The position numbers and the translations under genes were made by a program. From a virus: 59,449 nt of DNA. Shown in pieces: positions 49,478 through 56,487 of this stretch (position 1 is its first letter; the number at the start of each line of letters is the position of its first letter). The stretch lies in IMG/VR virus record IMGVR_UViG_3300020202_000084, positions 1-59,449 of that record; one strand, 5' to 3'. Below the pieces are notes generated by a model. That model did no database searches. It saw nothing but the letters and a program-made list of their open reading frames with translations, and was not told the DNA's origin.

Positions 49478-50539
49478 TTAGGCGTTGGACTTTTTTAAGG
49501 AGAGCAGTTGGACTATCTTACTGCTTCCCGATTGTGCAAGCTTGCTACGGTTCGCCTTTCGGGTGTAGACTCCAGCTTGCTTAGGAGAGGCCCAGCCGAA
49601 CAGAGACATAAGCTCTTGCTCGGTGCAGCCAGCCTCAGCTGCCTCGCAAGCAGCCGCCTTTCGCAACCCGTGGCAGGAACAATGCGGAAGCCCAGCCTCT
49701 ACACATCGATCCTTGAACCAATTGCCAAAGCCGTTAGACGTGAACGGCTCATTGAACGCAGTGACAAGATAAATCATCTCCCCGGTAGGGCACTTATCGA
49801 TAGCTTCCTGAAGGGGTGGGATGATTGGAACGAAGCGCTCAGTTCTGGTGCGCTTCTTGCCTCGGCCCTTCCAAGCAACGTAGTGGAAAGCGCCATCCTT
49901 CACCATCTGCCGCCCAAGTCGGACAACATCAGAACGCCTGCCGCCCCCATACATCAGGAGCATTAACGCGAGATATGGCTTGGTGCCGAGAGGGTGGCGT
50001 TGTATGAACAACGCTATTTCTTCTGGCGTCCACGTATGGAACCCATCGGGGTTATCGGCACTAAGGTAGGCTACTTCAGCAGCGGGGTTAGTCGAAACAT
50101 GCTTAGCTTCCTTCCCCCATTTAAACACCTGCCGCAAAGCCTTCACTACAGAGTTACCAGCTTCAGCGCCGCCATGAGACCACTTGTCCCGAATAGCCAT
50201 CACCCAGCCGGAGTCAATACTCTTAAACGGCTTGGAGCCATGCGTCTGACAGAGCCGATCTAGTATCTTCTTTCGGACTGTCTGGGTCTGCTTAGAGAGC
50301 TCTCTCGTGAACGCAGCACTATCCATGTAGGCTAGGCAGAGCCACCTCAGGGTCCCTTCGGTTTCTTCCTGCCGGGGCTGGGGATGGGCTGCTGCCTTAG
50401 CCATCGACAACTCTTCAAAGAATGAAGGGTGGTCGGGGGAGGGGAGCTTTATCTTCTTGCAGCCGGGAGCACGATAATACCAGCGGACGACTCCGTAACG
50501 ATCCACGTCTTTAATGACGTATTTGACCTTCAGGTCCAT
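49478..50539 (-). CDS. int: tyrosine recombinase (phage integrase)
   Basis: The 353-residue product has the catalytic set: R201 in GGGRRSDVV, H290 and R293 in HGLRK, W316 in FGWAS and the nucleophile Y325 in GVYTRK. The N-terminal third contains arm- and core-binding domains. I use ATG 50539 because a strong promoter at 50572-50600 would start the message near 50565, downstream of the ribosome site of an upstream TTG (50557). The gene lies inside the late leftward operon but has this own promoter, so it can be expressed without late transcription. Confidence 0.88.
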   Translation of the reverse strand: MDLKVKYVIKDVDRYGVVRWYYRAPGCKKIKLPSPDHPSFFEELSMAKAAAHPQPRQEETEGTLRWLCLAYMDSAAFTRELSKQTQTVRKKILDRLCQTHGSKPFKSIDSGWVMAIRDKWSHGGAEAGNSVVKALRQVFKWGKEAKHVSTNPAAEVAYLSADNPDGFHTWTPEEIALFIQRHPLGTKPYLALMLLMYGGGRRSDVVRLGRQMVKDGAFHYVAWKGRGKKRTRTERFVPIIPPLQEAIDKCPTGEMIYLVTAFNEPFTSNGFGNWFKDRCVEAGLPHCSCHGLRKAAACEAAEAGCTEQELMSLFGWASPKQAGVYTRKANRSKLAQSGSSKIVQLLSLKKSNA

Positions 50540-50571
50540 ACCGCTAATCGTCCCCAAACCGCGAATCCCTT

Positions 50572-50600
50572 CCTATACACTGTTCGTTAATACTTGTCAA
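50572..50600 (-). promoter_or_regulatory. sigma70-type promoter of the integrase
   Basis: Reading left: TTGACA (50600-50595), 17-base spacer, TATAGG (50577-50572). Consensus -35 and good spacing argue for host RNA polymerase. The expected RNA start is about 25 bases before ATG 50539. Confidence 0.65.
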
Positions 50601-50789
50601 ACGCAAGGGCACCGGAGCGGAGATATTGAACTCCAGCCCCTTGCTCTCATCGTGGCCCGCTATCTCCCTCGGGCCTCTAGAACTGAAGGGAGCACTTCTA
50701 TCCCGCATTACTCCCGCTGCGGACGCCCCAGAAGCGCTAACGGGGATAATAGCGCTTACCATGAGGCATTTGCGTCATAAGACGCCTTG
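50601..50789. promoter_or_regulatory. upstream region of the integrase gene
   Basis: No convincing gene. A perfect inverted repeat, AAGCGCT (50732-50738) and AGCGCTT (50751-50757), and a short one, GCGTC-4-GACGC at 50772-50785, may be binding sites for the integrase or a regulator. Confidence 0.35.
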
Positions 50790-50954
50790 TTATTTATCCA
50801 GAAGACCGCCAGCACCGAAGAGCTTCCCCCAGCCCTGCACCAGCAGACGATAGGGCCATTCCCATTCCATAGGAGCCGCCCCAGAAGTAACTAGCTTGGG
50901 CCAAGCCGCCTTAGCGACATAGACAACGCCAAGCATAAGAAGAAAACCAACCAT
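50790..50954 (-). CDS. 54-aa membrane-associated protein
   Basis: The start at 50954 follows the preceding stop directly (TAGATG). An N-terminal hydrophobic helix of about 17 residues is followed by a Trp-rich amphipathic part (PMEWEWPYRLL). It is the last of the small leftward genes before the integrase. Unknown function. Confidence 0.55.
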   Translation of the reverse strand: MVGFLLMLGVVYVAKAAWPKLVTSGAAPMEWEWPYRLLVQGWGKLFGAGGLLDK

Positions 50955-51116
50955 CTATCTAACCCACTCTTGCTTATCGCCGCATTCATCGCACTGGAGG
51001 TATCCCTCCCAATCGCAATAAATGCTGTTTTCCTGATATCGACCTTTGCAGCCCGGCTTAAAACACTTATAACCTCTGTCGCATTTTCGTTTAGGGGCAG
51101 ACTTATTCCTCACCAT
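50955..51116 (-). CDS. 53-aa zinc-binding protein
   Basis: The product is basic with six Cys: KCDRGYKCFKPGCK and YCDWEGYLQCDECG. Two CxxC-like pairs suggest one zinc ribbon. It starts inside the end of the previous gene. Probably a small nucleic-acid-binding regulator. Confidence 0.6.
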   Translation of the reverse strand: MVRNKSAPKRKCDRGYKCFKPGCKGRYQENSIYCDWEGYLQCDECGDKQEWVR

Positions 51117-51336
51117 TAAACCCTAATACATCCAACTTAGCCTGCTCTAGAAACCAGAGCATCTTATATCGATCACCTGTGGAGGACGCTAAGAACGCAC
51201 CCCCATCCTCTCTAACCCCGATAAGAACGATAGTATCAAGCTTTTCGTTCTGAATGATGGCAGAGAGTATATCGTTTACAGGGACATCTTCGATAATACC
51301 GACCTTAGGAAACTCAATAACGTTATCTTCGGTCAT
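51103..51336 (-). CDS. 77-aa protein of the DNVIEFPK type
   Basis: ATG 51336 is preceded by GAGGCATCTA, and lies inside the preceding gene. The start MTEDNVIEFPK recalls a group of small conserved phage proteins. The rest forms an alpha/beta unit (LDTIVLIGVREDGGAFLASS). Function is unknown. Confidence 0.6.
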   Translation of the reverse strand: MTEDNVIEFPKVGIIEDVPVNDILSAIIQNEKLDTIVLIGVREDGGAFLASSTGDRYKMLWFLEQAKLDVLGFNGEE

Positions 51337-51520
51337 TAGATGCCTCATCTAGTTGACGGATGATATCGGCATCCATCTCTCTACCCCAGCGCTCTAGCTT
51401 TTCCTTGTGAGCTTCAAAGAGCTTCTGTCGATATATCTTCTCGAAATCTAACTGAGCATTCTCTTGGAGTATCCGCTCTAGTAGCTTCTCATTACCAGTA
51501 ACGAAGACAGTATAAGCCAT
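51323..51520 (-). CDS. 65-aa helical protein, first gene of the leftward operon
   Basis: ATG 51520 follows AAGGATATT, a good site, so I reject the upstream start at 51550. The product is a charged helix, probably a coiled coil. It is the first gene after the phage-type promoter motif at 51.67 kb. Confidence 0.6.
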   Translation of the reverse strand: MAYTVFVTGNEKLLERILQENAQLDFEKIYRQKLFEAHKEKLERWGREMDADIIRQLDEASNDRR

Positions 51521-52136
51521 AATATCCTTAGAGACTCCCCCCTCCCCCATAGAAAGCTTCTAGAAGCGCTCTATAGTGTTCCGATATATCTTCTATCTAT
51601 CTGCTAACAAAGAACAGAAGAAACCCCCAAAAAGGGGAAAAGAAGAAAGAAACTGTTTACATATAGATTAAGACTAAAAGTAGGTGGTTTGTGACAAAGA
51701 ATTTTAAATAATTTTAAATTATTTTTAATTCCGAATACCATTAGTGTTATTTATCAATTACTTAGAAGAGTCCAACTTTAGTAGAAATTTTTAGAAAAAG
51801 TCTGTAGAGCTAGCAATAACGCATGGAGCGCTATTTGTCCCCCCCGTAGTCCTCCTGTAGCGCGCTAGGTAGTCGCCTGGCAGTTTTCCATAATGCATAT
51901 TATGCGTCCGGGAATAGCGTTTGATTTCAATATGTTAGCACACACCTAGTCCTATTAGCATTCTCTAGCGTTATCAATGACTTACTAGGTGCTACTAGAG
52001 TGCTACTTAGTCTGCTCGCGCGTATGCATGTAGGGAGGAGTAGGGGGCTATTTAGTCGCTACTCCTCTGGTAACACTCTGGTAGCTCTCTGAAGCCTTCC
52101 GAGCATCATCTAGGCAGGTATGAGCGTAAATAGGGC
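51521..52136. promoter_or_regulatory. 600-base divergent control region
   Basis: No gene is visible. It contains the leftward phage-type promoter, a very AT-rich stretch (51697-51740), inverted repeats CATAAT-4-ATTATG (around 51889-51904) and GAGGAGTAG-15-CTACTCCTC (52035-52067), and the rightward early promoter at its right end. It separates late and early transcription. Confidence 0.5.
51658..51695 (-). promoter_or_regulatory. GTCACA-N13-TAGTCTTA motif, leftward, head of the late operon
   Basis: Reading left: GTCACA (51695-51690), 13 bases, TAGTCTTA (51676-51669), then ATCTATATGTA. It closely matches the copy at 17.4 kb, including the tail CTATATGTA. It stands about 140 bases before the first leftward gene and is the only good candidate for a promoter of the 25-kb late region. 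Confidence 0.68.
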
Positions 52137-52167
52137 TTGACATGTCCTAACTAGCTCAGGCAATAAT
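52137..52167 (+). promoter_or_regulatory. sigma70-type early promoter
   Basis: TTGACA (52137-52142) with AATAAT (52162-52167) at 19-base or CAATAA at 18-base spacing, 52 bases before the first early gene. Probably used by host RNA polymerase at the start of infection. Confidence 0.55.
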
Positions 52168-52218
52168 GCAGCGTTTAACGAAACTGATACGCTCTAACCC
52201 AGGAAGGAAAACTGCCAA

Positions 52219-52722
52219 ATGACTACCTACGCTAACCTAGCAGCTGCCCACAGTGTGCTTCATAGCGCCATGATGGACCTTACCAATCACATCAAGGCAG
52301 AGACCAATCCAGAGGCTATCGCGGTCCTGTCAGCGGCACATACGGCACTCTATAAGGCTTCCGGGCGCGTGTTCGATACAGCTAGCAGAAGGAATAGAAC
52401 TATGACTAAGGATCAAATCGAGCGGACGGTAGAACGCAGAATGAACGCTTTAGACTATCAGCTGATAACCAAGAACACTCTGACACAGGCTCAATACGAT
52501 ATTGAGGTAAAGAAACTGAATGACTGGGCAGAATTGCAGTATGCCAAGCTGAACAAGCCCGCCAAGCGCTATCAGGTAGAAAATACGACTAGTGTTTTCG
52601 ATTTCTCCAACCACTATTCAGTGATAGACACTTGGACTAAACAGTGTAAAGGCGACTACGCTACCGAGTCACAGGCCCAAGCTAGAGCCCGCACTCTCAA
52701 TAGCAGGAACGGAGGGAAATAG
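52219..52722 (+). CDS. 167-aa early protein
   Basis: The start has GGAAGGAAAAC upstream and lies 50 bases after a sigma70-type promoter. The product is helical in its first 100 residues, has TKDQIERTVERRM and a C-terminal part with YATESQAQARARTLNS. As the first early gene it is a probable host-takeover protein, but the family is unknown. Confidence 0.65.
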   Translation: MTTYANLAAAHSVLHSAMMDLTNHIKAETNPEAIAVLSAAHTALYKASGRVFDTASRRNRTMTKDQIERTVERRMNALDYQLITKNTLTQAQYDIEVKKLNDWAELQYAKLNKPAKRYQVENTTSVFDFSNHYSVIDTWTKQCKGDYATESQAQARARTLNSRNGGK

Positions 52723-52724
52723 AC

Positions 52725-52961
52725 ATGGTATGGAAAACACTCCGCTATGACGCCATAGAGGCTTTCAAGCATTCATGGCCTTGTCATGGCCTACCGGATA
52801 ACTTGCACTCCCTATCATGCGACTTTGCCAGCAATGGTGATTTAGTCGATATAGAGGCATATGACAGTGACGGTAGACTGCTAGACACTCACGACTTTGA
52901 CGGACCAGCCCTGTTAGCTCTTACCCAAGACTGTCAGGCTAGTGGCGATACATCCGACTAG
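52725..52961 (+). CDS. 78-aa acidic early protein
   Basis: The start at 52725 follows the previous stop by two bases, with GGAGGGAAATAG upstream. It is acidic, soluble, with a strand-turn pattern (DLVDIEAYDSDGRLLD). It ends just before a strong terminator. An inhibitor of a host protein is conceivable. Confidence 0.6.
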   Translation: MVWKTLRYDAIEAFKHSWPCHGLPDNLHSLSCDFASNGDLVDIEAYDSDGRLLDTHDFDGPALLALTQDCQASGDTSD

Positions 52962-52983
52962 CACTCTCCCAACACCCGCCAGC

Positions 52984-53017
52984 AAGCCCCTTAGAGCGCT
53001 CTGAGGGGCTTTCTTAT
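52984..53017 (+). terminator. rho-independent terminator of the first early unit
   Basis: GCCCCTTAGAGC (52986-52997) pairs with GCTCTGAGGGGC (52998-53009) in a near-perfect 12-base stem, followed by TTTCTT. The left arm is identical to that of the terminator at 55.09 kb. Confidence 0.8.
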
Positions 53018-53142
53018 TGCCCTTAGCGAGCGTAGCTAGCGCTTTCGGTCTAGTCCAAACGCAGTACAACCCGTACGTGTACAGCTGCCCTGTGTGACTC
53101 GCAGAAAGAGTCAACCTGTTCTTAAGCAATACTGCCTATACC

Positions 53143-53349
53143 TGTGGATAGGTGACAGCACGTCACAGCAGATAGGCCGGAAGATATAGGTAAGAGTTGC
53201 CTAGTAATAGCGTGACACTAAGTCACGACTAAGACTATGACTTATCTAGACTAATTTAGTCGTGACATGTCGTAACAGAATGTGGATAAGTCAATTGACA
53301 GGGAGACTGAATAGGAGTAATGGTTAACCTGTGACATGGCAGTGTCACA
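53143..53349. other. candidate replication origin / operator array
   Basis: Two DnaA-like boxes lie here: TGTGGATAG (53143-53151, one mismatch) and TGTGGATAA (53281-53289, the exact reverse complement of TTATCCACA). Between and around them are four inverted repeats with GTGAC/GTCAC arms: 53152-53166, 53211-53227 (CGTGAC-5-GTCACG), 53262-53276 (one mismatch) and 53330-53349 (TGTGACA-6-TGTCACA), and the palindrome GACTAATTTAGTC at 53249-53261. A promoter lies inside at 53295-53323. No gene is present. Confidence 0.5.
53295..53323 (+). promoter_or_regulatory. sigma70-type promoter inside the operator array
   Basis: TTGACA (53295-53300), 17-base spacer, TAATGG (53318-53323). It lies between GTGAC/GTCAC inverted repeats at 53262-53276 and 53330-53349, so it may be repressed through them. 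The first downstream gene is at 53633. Confidence 0.55.
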
Positions 53350-53632
53350 TAGAGGCTAGAGCCTCACAGGGTGGCGGGTTCCCATAACTCGCAAAAAGAC
53401 GGGGACCAAAGGACTGGCAGGTCCGATGATCCCCTAGCCAAGCAACCGGGACACTTTTGGGAAAGCTTCCGTCACAAGGCTGGCAAGGGTCTAAACCTTT
53501 TCAGTCTAAAAGACAAGAGGGAATCAGGCTCAGTCATGCGGGAATAATCGCCCGTAATGCTGAAGCCTGTTTTCATTCATAAGGGGCAAACAATAGCGTC
53601 CTAGTTCTTGGCCTGTATGAAAGGCTAAGGCT
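53350..53632 (+). promoter_or_regulatory. structured leader before the 271-aa early gene
   Basis: About 280 bases without a gene. It contains GGACC-12-GGTCC (53403-53424) and a long hairpin at 53525-53569 followed by TTTTC. The RNA from the promoter at 53.3 kb would pass through this leader, so it may regulate the next gene by attenuation. Confidence 0.4.
53525..53574 (+). terminator. long hairpin with T tail (terminator or attenuator)
   Basis: CAGGCT, CAG, CAT and CGGG on the left arm pair in order with CCCG, ATG, CTG and AGCCTG on the right arm with single-base bulges; TTTTC follows. It lies 60 bases before the gene at 53633 with no gene between promoter and hairpin. Confidence 0.5.
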
Positions 53633-54448
53633 ATGACTATCCGTTCCTCTGAGACCTTTAGGTCTTCTCTGTCTTGCATGTTCACAGTGCAAGGCTTCAA
53701 TTACGATTGGATTGAGGCTAACAACCATCCTAGCCATACGTTCCCTAGGCTTGAACTACCTTCAAGCGGCTTTGAAAGTCTTCCTAGGAGCTATCAAGAG
53801 GCTTTGAAGCAAGAAGCCTATAAGGCGCTAGCGGCTAAAATGGCCACTAGTGCAGCTGAGATTGCCATTATGGCAAAGCAGCACAGGCTCGCATTGTCGG
53901 CTGAAGCTACCTTTGTGCGAGACACTGCGAACAGGCCCGACACTATCCCCAGCAACATGGAAGCAATGCGGGTTAGTCACTGGATTGAACCCAAGCGGGT
54001 GTTCATTCCGTTGCCTGCTAAGGCCGATGCTTCTCTGAAAGAGCTAGTCAAGGCTAACAGCAAGCCTGACGGGTTCATGATGGACCTACCCGGCACTCCA
54101 CAAGGCAAGGTGCTGGGCACTCTCAGCACAGAGGCTTGGCGCAAGGGGGAGGTGAATAGGATTGCTATTCACAACCCTGAGCCTCTACCGCCCTATCAGG
54201 TTCCCCAGCGTCCTATGACGGCCAGCGAACAGCAGGTTGCGGAATGGCTGGCACAGCCGGGACGCACTGTCACAACGTCTAAGCAGTCCAGCCGCCTTGC
54301 CAAGCTTATGGCGAAATTCTGGGAGCATGGGGACGGGAAGGACGGATTACAGCCTGTCATGGCGTCTAATGCGGCGCACAGGGCATTGGGCCGGATTGCC
54401 AAGGCGGAACGCTATAACGCTACTCCGCTTGCCGTTGCGGCACAGTAG
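53633..54448 (+). CDS. 271-aa early protein of unknown function
   Basis: ATG 53633 follows AAGGCT. The soluble product has no membrane segment, an Ala-rich helical middle (EALKQEAYKALAAKMATSAA), a Pro-rich segment (PEPLPPYQVPQRP) and a basic helical end. No family is recognised. It is the largest protein of the early region and follows a structured leader, so it is probably regulated tightly. Confidence 0.65.
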   Translation: MTIRSSETFRSSLSCMFTVQGFNYDWIEANNHPSHTFPRLELPSSGFESLPRSYQEALKQEAYKALAAKMATSAAEIAIMAKQHRLALSAEATFVRDTANRPDTIPSNMEAMRVSHWIEPKRVFIPLPAKADASLKELVKANSKPDGFMMDLPGTPQGKVLGTLSTEAWRKGEVNRIAIHNPEPLPPYQVPQRPMTASEQQVAEWLAQPGRTVTTSKQSSRLAKLMAKFWEHGDGKDGLQPVMASNAAHRALGRIAKAERYNATPLAVAAQ

Positions 54449-54463
54449 GGGGAGGGGCAAGCT

Positions 54464-54556
54464 ATGAAACGGATTGCCCTAACCCTGTTCTGTGGTGTCG
54501 TTCTATGGGGAGGTATTTGCCTAGGATGGTATCTGGCCTTTGGGGGGACACTATGA
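54464..54556 (+). CDS. 30-aa membrane peptide
   Basis: ATG 54464 follows GGGGGAGGGGC. The peptide is one hydrophobic helix with a basic start and ends ATGA, overlapping the next gene. A single-span peptide possibly acting on the host membrane. Confidence 0.55.
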   Translation: MKRIALTLFCGVVLWGGICLGWYLAFGGTL

Positions 54557-54765
54557 CCGTCCTACAGGCTGACATATCGCTCTATTGGAAGTGTTCCAAC
54601 GTCCTGAGGGGACACAGCTACACAGTAGCTCCCACGGTTGCTACTGACTTGCTGGACACTATCGCCAGAAACAACCCTAACACCCGCCTTGCCAAGCTTT
54701 CCCTGAGCAATGGCGAAAGCATGTGGAAGGAAGGGCAGGACGCTAAGGTTATCTCTATCGCCTAG
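54553..54765 (+). CDS. 70-aa early protein
   Basis: The start overlaps the previous stop (ATGA). The soluble product is a small alpha/beta peptide with two Lys-rich segments. A terminator follows directly. No family is recognised. Confidence 0.6.
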   Translation: MTVLQADISLYWKCSNVLRGHSYTVAPTVATDLLDTIARNNPNTRLAKLSLSNGESMWKEGQDAKVISIA

Positions 54766-54784
54766 CGACTAAGCTTGACTAACG

Positions 54785-54820
54785 GGGACTAGCGGGTTTA
54801 TAGCCTGCTAGTCCCTTTTC
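54785..54820 (+). terminator. rho-independent terminator
   Basis: GGGACTAGC (54785-54793) pairs perfectly with GCTAGTCCC (54807-54815), followed by TTTTC. It ends the 53.6-54.8 kb unit. Confidence 0.75.
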
Positions 54821-54834
54821 TATGGAGGTAGCTA

Positions 54835-55057
54835 ATGGCTAGCAAATTCCAACACAGACACTGTAAAGCGATTGCCGAAATTCTCATGAATAATACGCCA
54901 CTAGCTCAAGACGGCGAAACAGCTATGCGGCAATGGGCGTATACTGTGTAGGGAAATGGCGGGAATGTTCTTGAGGGATAATCCGCGGTTTAATCGTGAT
55001 AGGTTCATAGCGGCTTGCAATGGTGACTATCAGAACGGCAGGGACAAGCCACGCTAG
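54835..55057 (+). pseudogene. 71-aa protein split by a +1 shift at a UAG codon
   Basis: The first frame (54835-54951, 38 aa) starts after a strong GGAGG site with MASKFQHRHCKAIAEIL. It stops at TAG 54949-54951. In the +1 frame the sequence continues REMAGMFLRDNPRFNRDRF, then IAACNGD, to TAG 55055-55057. Together the parts match a common small phage protein (HRHYxAIA at one end, NPRFDRxRFxxAC at the other). Skipping the T of GTG-T-AGG joins them exactly. It may be a programmed +1 frameshift, a recent mutation or an assembly error; re-initiation at ATG 54956 is also possible. Confidence 0.6.
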
Positions 55058-55087
55058 CGCCCCCTATCCCTTTCCTCCCTAACCCCC

Positions 55088-55126
55088 AAAGCCCCTTAGA
55101 GCGTTTCTGAGGGGCTTTTTCTTTTC
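55088..55126 (+). terminator. rho-independent terminator
   Basis: GCCCCTTAGAGC (55091-55102) and CTGAGGGGC form a stem with a TTTTTCTTTT tail. Its left arm is identical to the terminator at 52.99 kb. Confidence 0.85.
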
Positions 55127-55441
55127 CCCTAGTCCAATACGTCCAAATAGCTCAAAAGCCGCTGGCGGGCTTCTATTGCGGATTGGCAGCTATTCCGACT
55201 TAGCAGCCTAGAGCTAGTCACAGCTGAAAACCTAGAATTATTCTAATTCTAAGTAAGAGGTTCTTACATTAACAGCTTGAACTATTCCAATAACCTGGCT
55301 AATCCATTGATATTACGTAGTTATTTTACTCTGGCTAATCGCAGTTAGTTTTGAGATACTAGTGACTGTTCGGAAGGCGGGTAGCAGAGAGTAAGGGGCT
55401 AGCCTTCCAGCCCTTCCTACCGTTTATCGGAGGTGACAGAG
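55127..55441. promoter_or_regulatory. AT-rich intergenic leader
   Basis: No gene is seen in these 315 bases. A weak promoter, TTGAAC-N17-TAATCC, lies at about 55276-55304. A possible leader hairpin (GGTAG with CTACC enclosing AAGGGGCT with AGCCCTT) lies at about 55378-55422, just before the ribosome site of the next gene. Confidence 0.35.
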
Positions 55442-55684
55442 ATGAAACTTGGCAAGCGCGAACGTCAAGCTAGGCGCGAATTAATGCGTGCTAGTGAGGC
55501 AATCCGGGCGCGTATTGCTAGGGCAGAAAACCCTGGCATTGACGCGGCGGCATGTTCTGGGCGCGTATCTAGTCCGCTGGCCGCTTTGTGGCCTAGCCAA
55601 TCGGCAAAGCCTAGAGTTCCAGCCGGATGGACTACTGAGCAGGCTAGAAAAGCCGCTCATTTGGGCGGCAAGGTTTACGCCTAG
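55442..55684 (+). CDS. 80-aa basic early protein
   Basis: GGAGGTG stands 7 bases before ATG 55442. The first 30 residues are a strongly basic helix (KRERQARRELMRASEAIRAR), the rest is Ala/Pro-rich. A nucleic-acid-binding early protein is possible. No family is recognised. Confidence 0.6.
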   Translation: MKLGKRERQARRELMRASEAIRARIARAENPGIDAAACSGRVSSPLAALWPSQSAKPRVPAGWTTEQARKAAHLGGKVYA

Positions 55685-56135
55685 GCCCATTGCCCCATTG
55701 CGGCAATGTGAGACTTAGCTGTTAGTGCGGGATTAGTGGCAGATTTTCCCGCACTAGCAGATACGTCTATCGTATCCCTTTAGATTTGTCCCGTGGCAGC
55801 GGGCATAGATACCTGTGTTTTGGGCGGATAGCTCATTACATGGCCTATTGGGTGTCGCTGTAATAAATACAGGCAGGCAGCCTGTATAATCCGGGGGAGG
55901 CTGATTAACGACGGCTAGGCTTATTGCTTAGGAAGAATTGTTAATCCCCTCTAAATGGTAGGTCGGGTGAGTTGTCTTACAAACAACTCTAGCCGAGAAA
56001 CCCACGCAAACCAGCAACCGCCTTTAGTGGCGCGTAGCTGAGGGTTGGACCGGCTCATAGCTAGGGCCTTGATTGGTTCCTAGCTGAATATGCCACTAAT
56101 ACCTCTGGCTATGGTTGCCTAGTAGCGGCAAACTA
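55685..56135 (+). ncRNA. structured non-coding block A
   Basis: About 450 bases without an open frame but with many strong local inverted repeats: CATTGCC/GGCAATG (55688-55708), a 14-bp stem (55719-55732 with 55747-55760), GATACG/CGTATC (55760-55776), ATACAGGC/GCCTGTAT (55867-55887), GATTAAC/GTTAATC (55903-55946), GAGTTGT/ACAACTC (55969-55989), AGCTAGG/CCTAGCT (56059-56085), TTGCC/GGCAA (56115-56131). Such density suggests a folded RNA. Confidence 0.45.
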
Positions 56136-56187
56136 ATTGACACATATTTTCCCTAGGTTTTGACTAGTGGCGCGGAAAGGATGCGCC

Positions 56188-56397
56188 ATGCTCAGTCCAG
56201 ATAAACTGCGAATTTACCGCAGTCACGGTGAACACTACCAGGCTTTGCAGCAAGAGTTGGCCAAAGCCAAGGCTCACATCATGGAATCCGAAATCGAAGC
56301 TGGGTTGCAAGTTGTAACTCAGACTGCACGGGGTTATCTCAAGCGTACAACAATCGCCTTGATTGGCCGTATGGCTATCAGGGACTACAGCCGATAA
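56188..56397 (+). CDS. 69-aa helical early protein
   Basis: ATG 56188 follows AAAGGATGCGCC. The product is mostly helical: LRIYRSHGEHYQALQQEL, then EAGLQVVTQTARGYLK and a basic end. No family is recognised. It lies between the two structured non-coding blocks. Confidence 0.55.
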   Translation: MLSPDKLRIYRSHGEHYQALQQELAKAKAHIMESEIEAGLQVVTQTARGYLKRTTIALIGRMAIRDYSR

Positions 56398-56487
56398 ACT
56401 TTCAATGGCGCCACTAATCTAAACCTAGGGAACAGCAAGCTAATTGCAATCTGCTAGCCCTTCTCACAGCTAGAAGGAATAGCAGAA

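Noticed and set aside
50544-50762. 72-aa leftward open frame overlapping the integrase start
   Set aside because: Composition is low-complexity, there is no ribosome site, and the integrase promoter lies inside it; treated as regulatory DNA.
51610-51645. CCCC-5-GGGG hairpin as a terminator
   Set aside because: The stem is only four or five pairs and lies between the promoter motif and first gene on the transcribed strand, where a terminator would block the late operon.
53143-53349. Repeats at 53.2 kb as a CRISPR array
   Set aside because: The repeats are short inverted arms with unequal spacing and no spacers of constant length; no CRISPR array is seen anywhere in the window.
56137-56166. 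TTGACA at 56137 as a promoter for the 69-aa gene
   Set aside because: No acceptable -10 hexamer lies 16-19 bases downstream.
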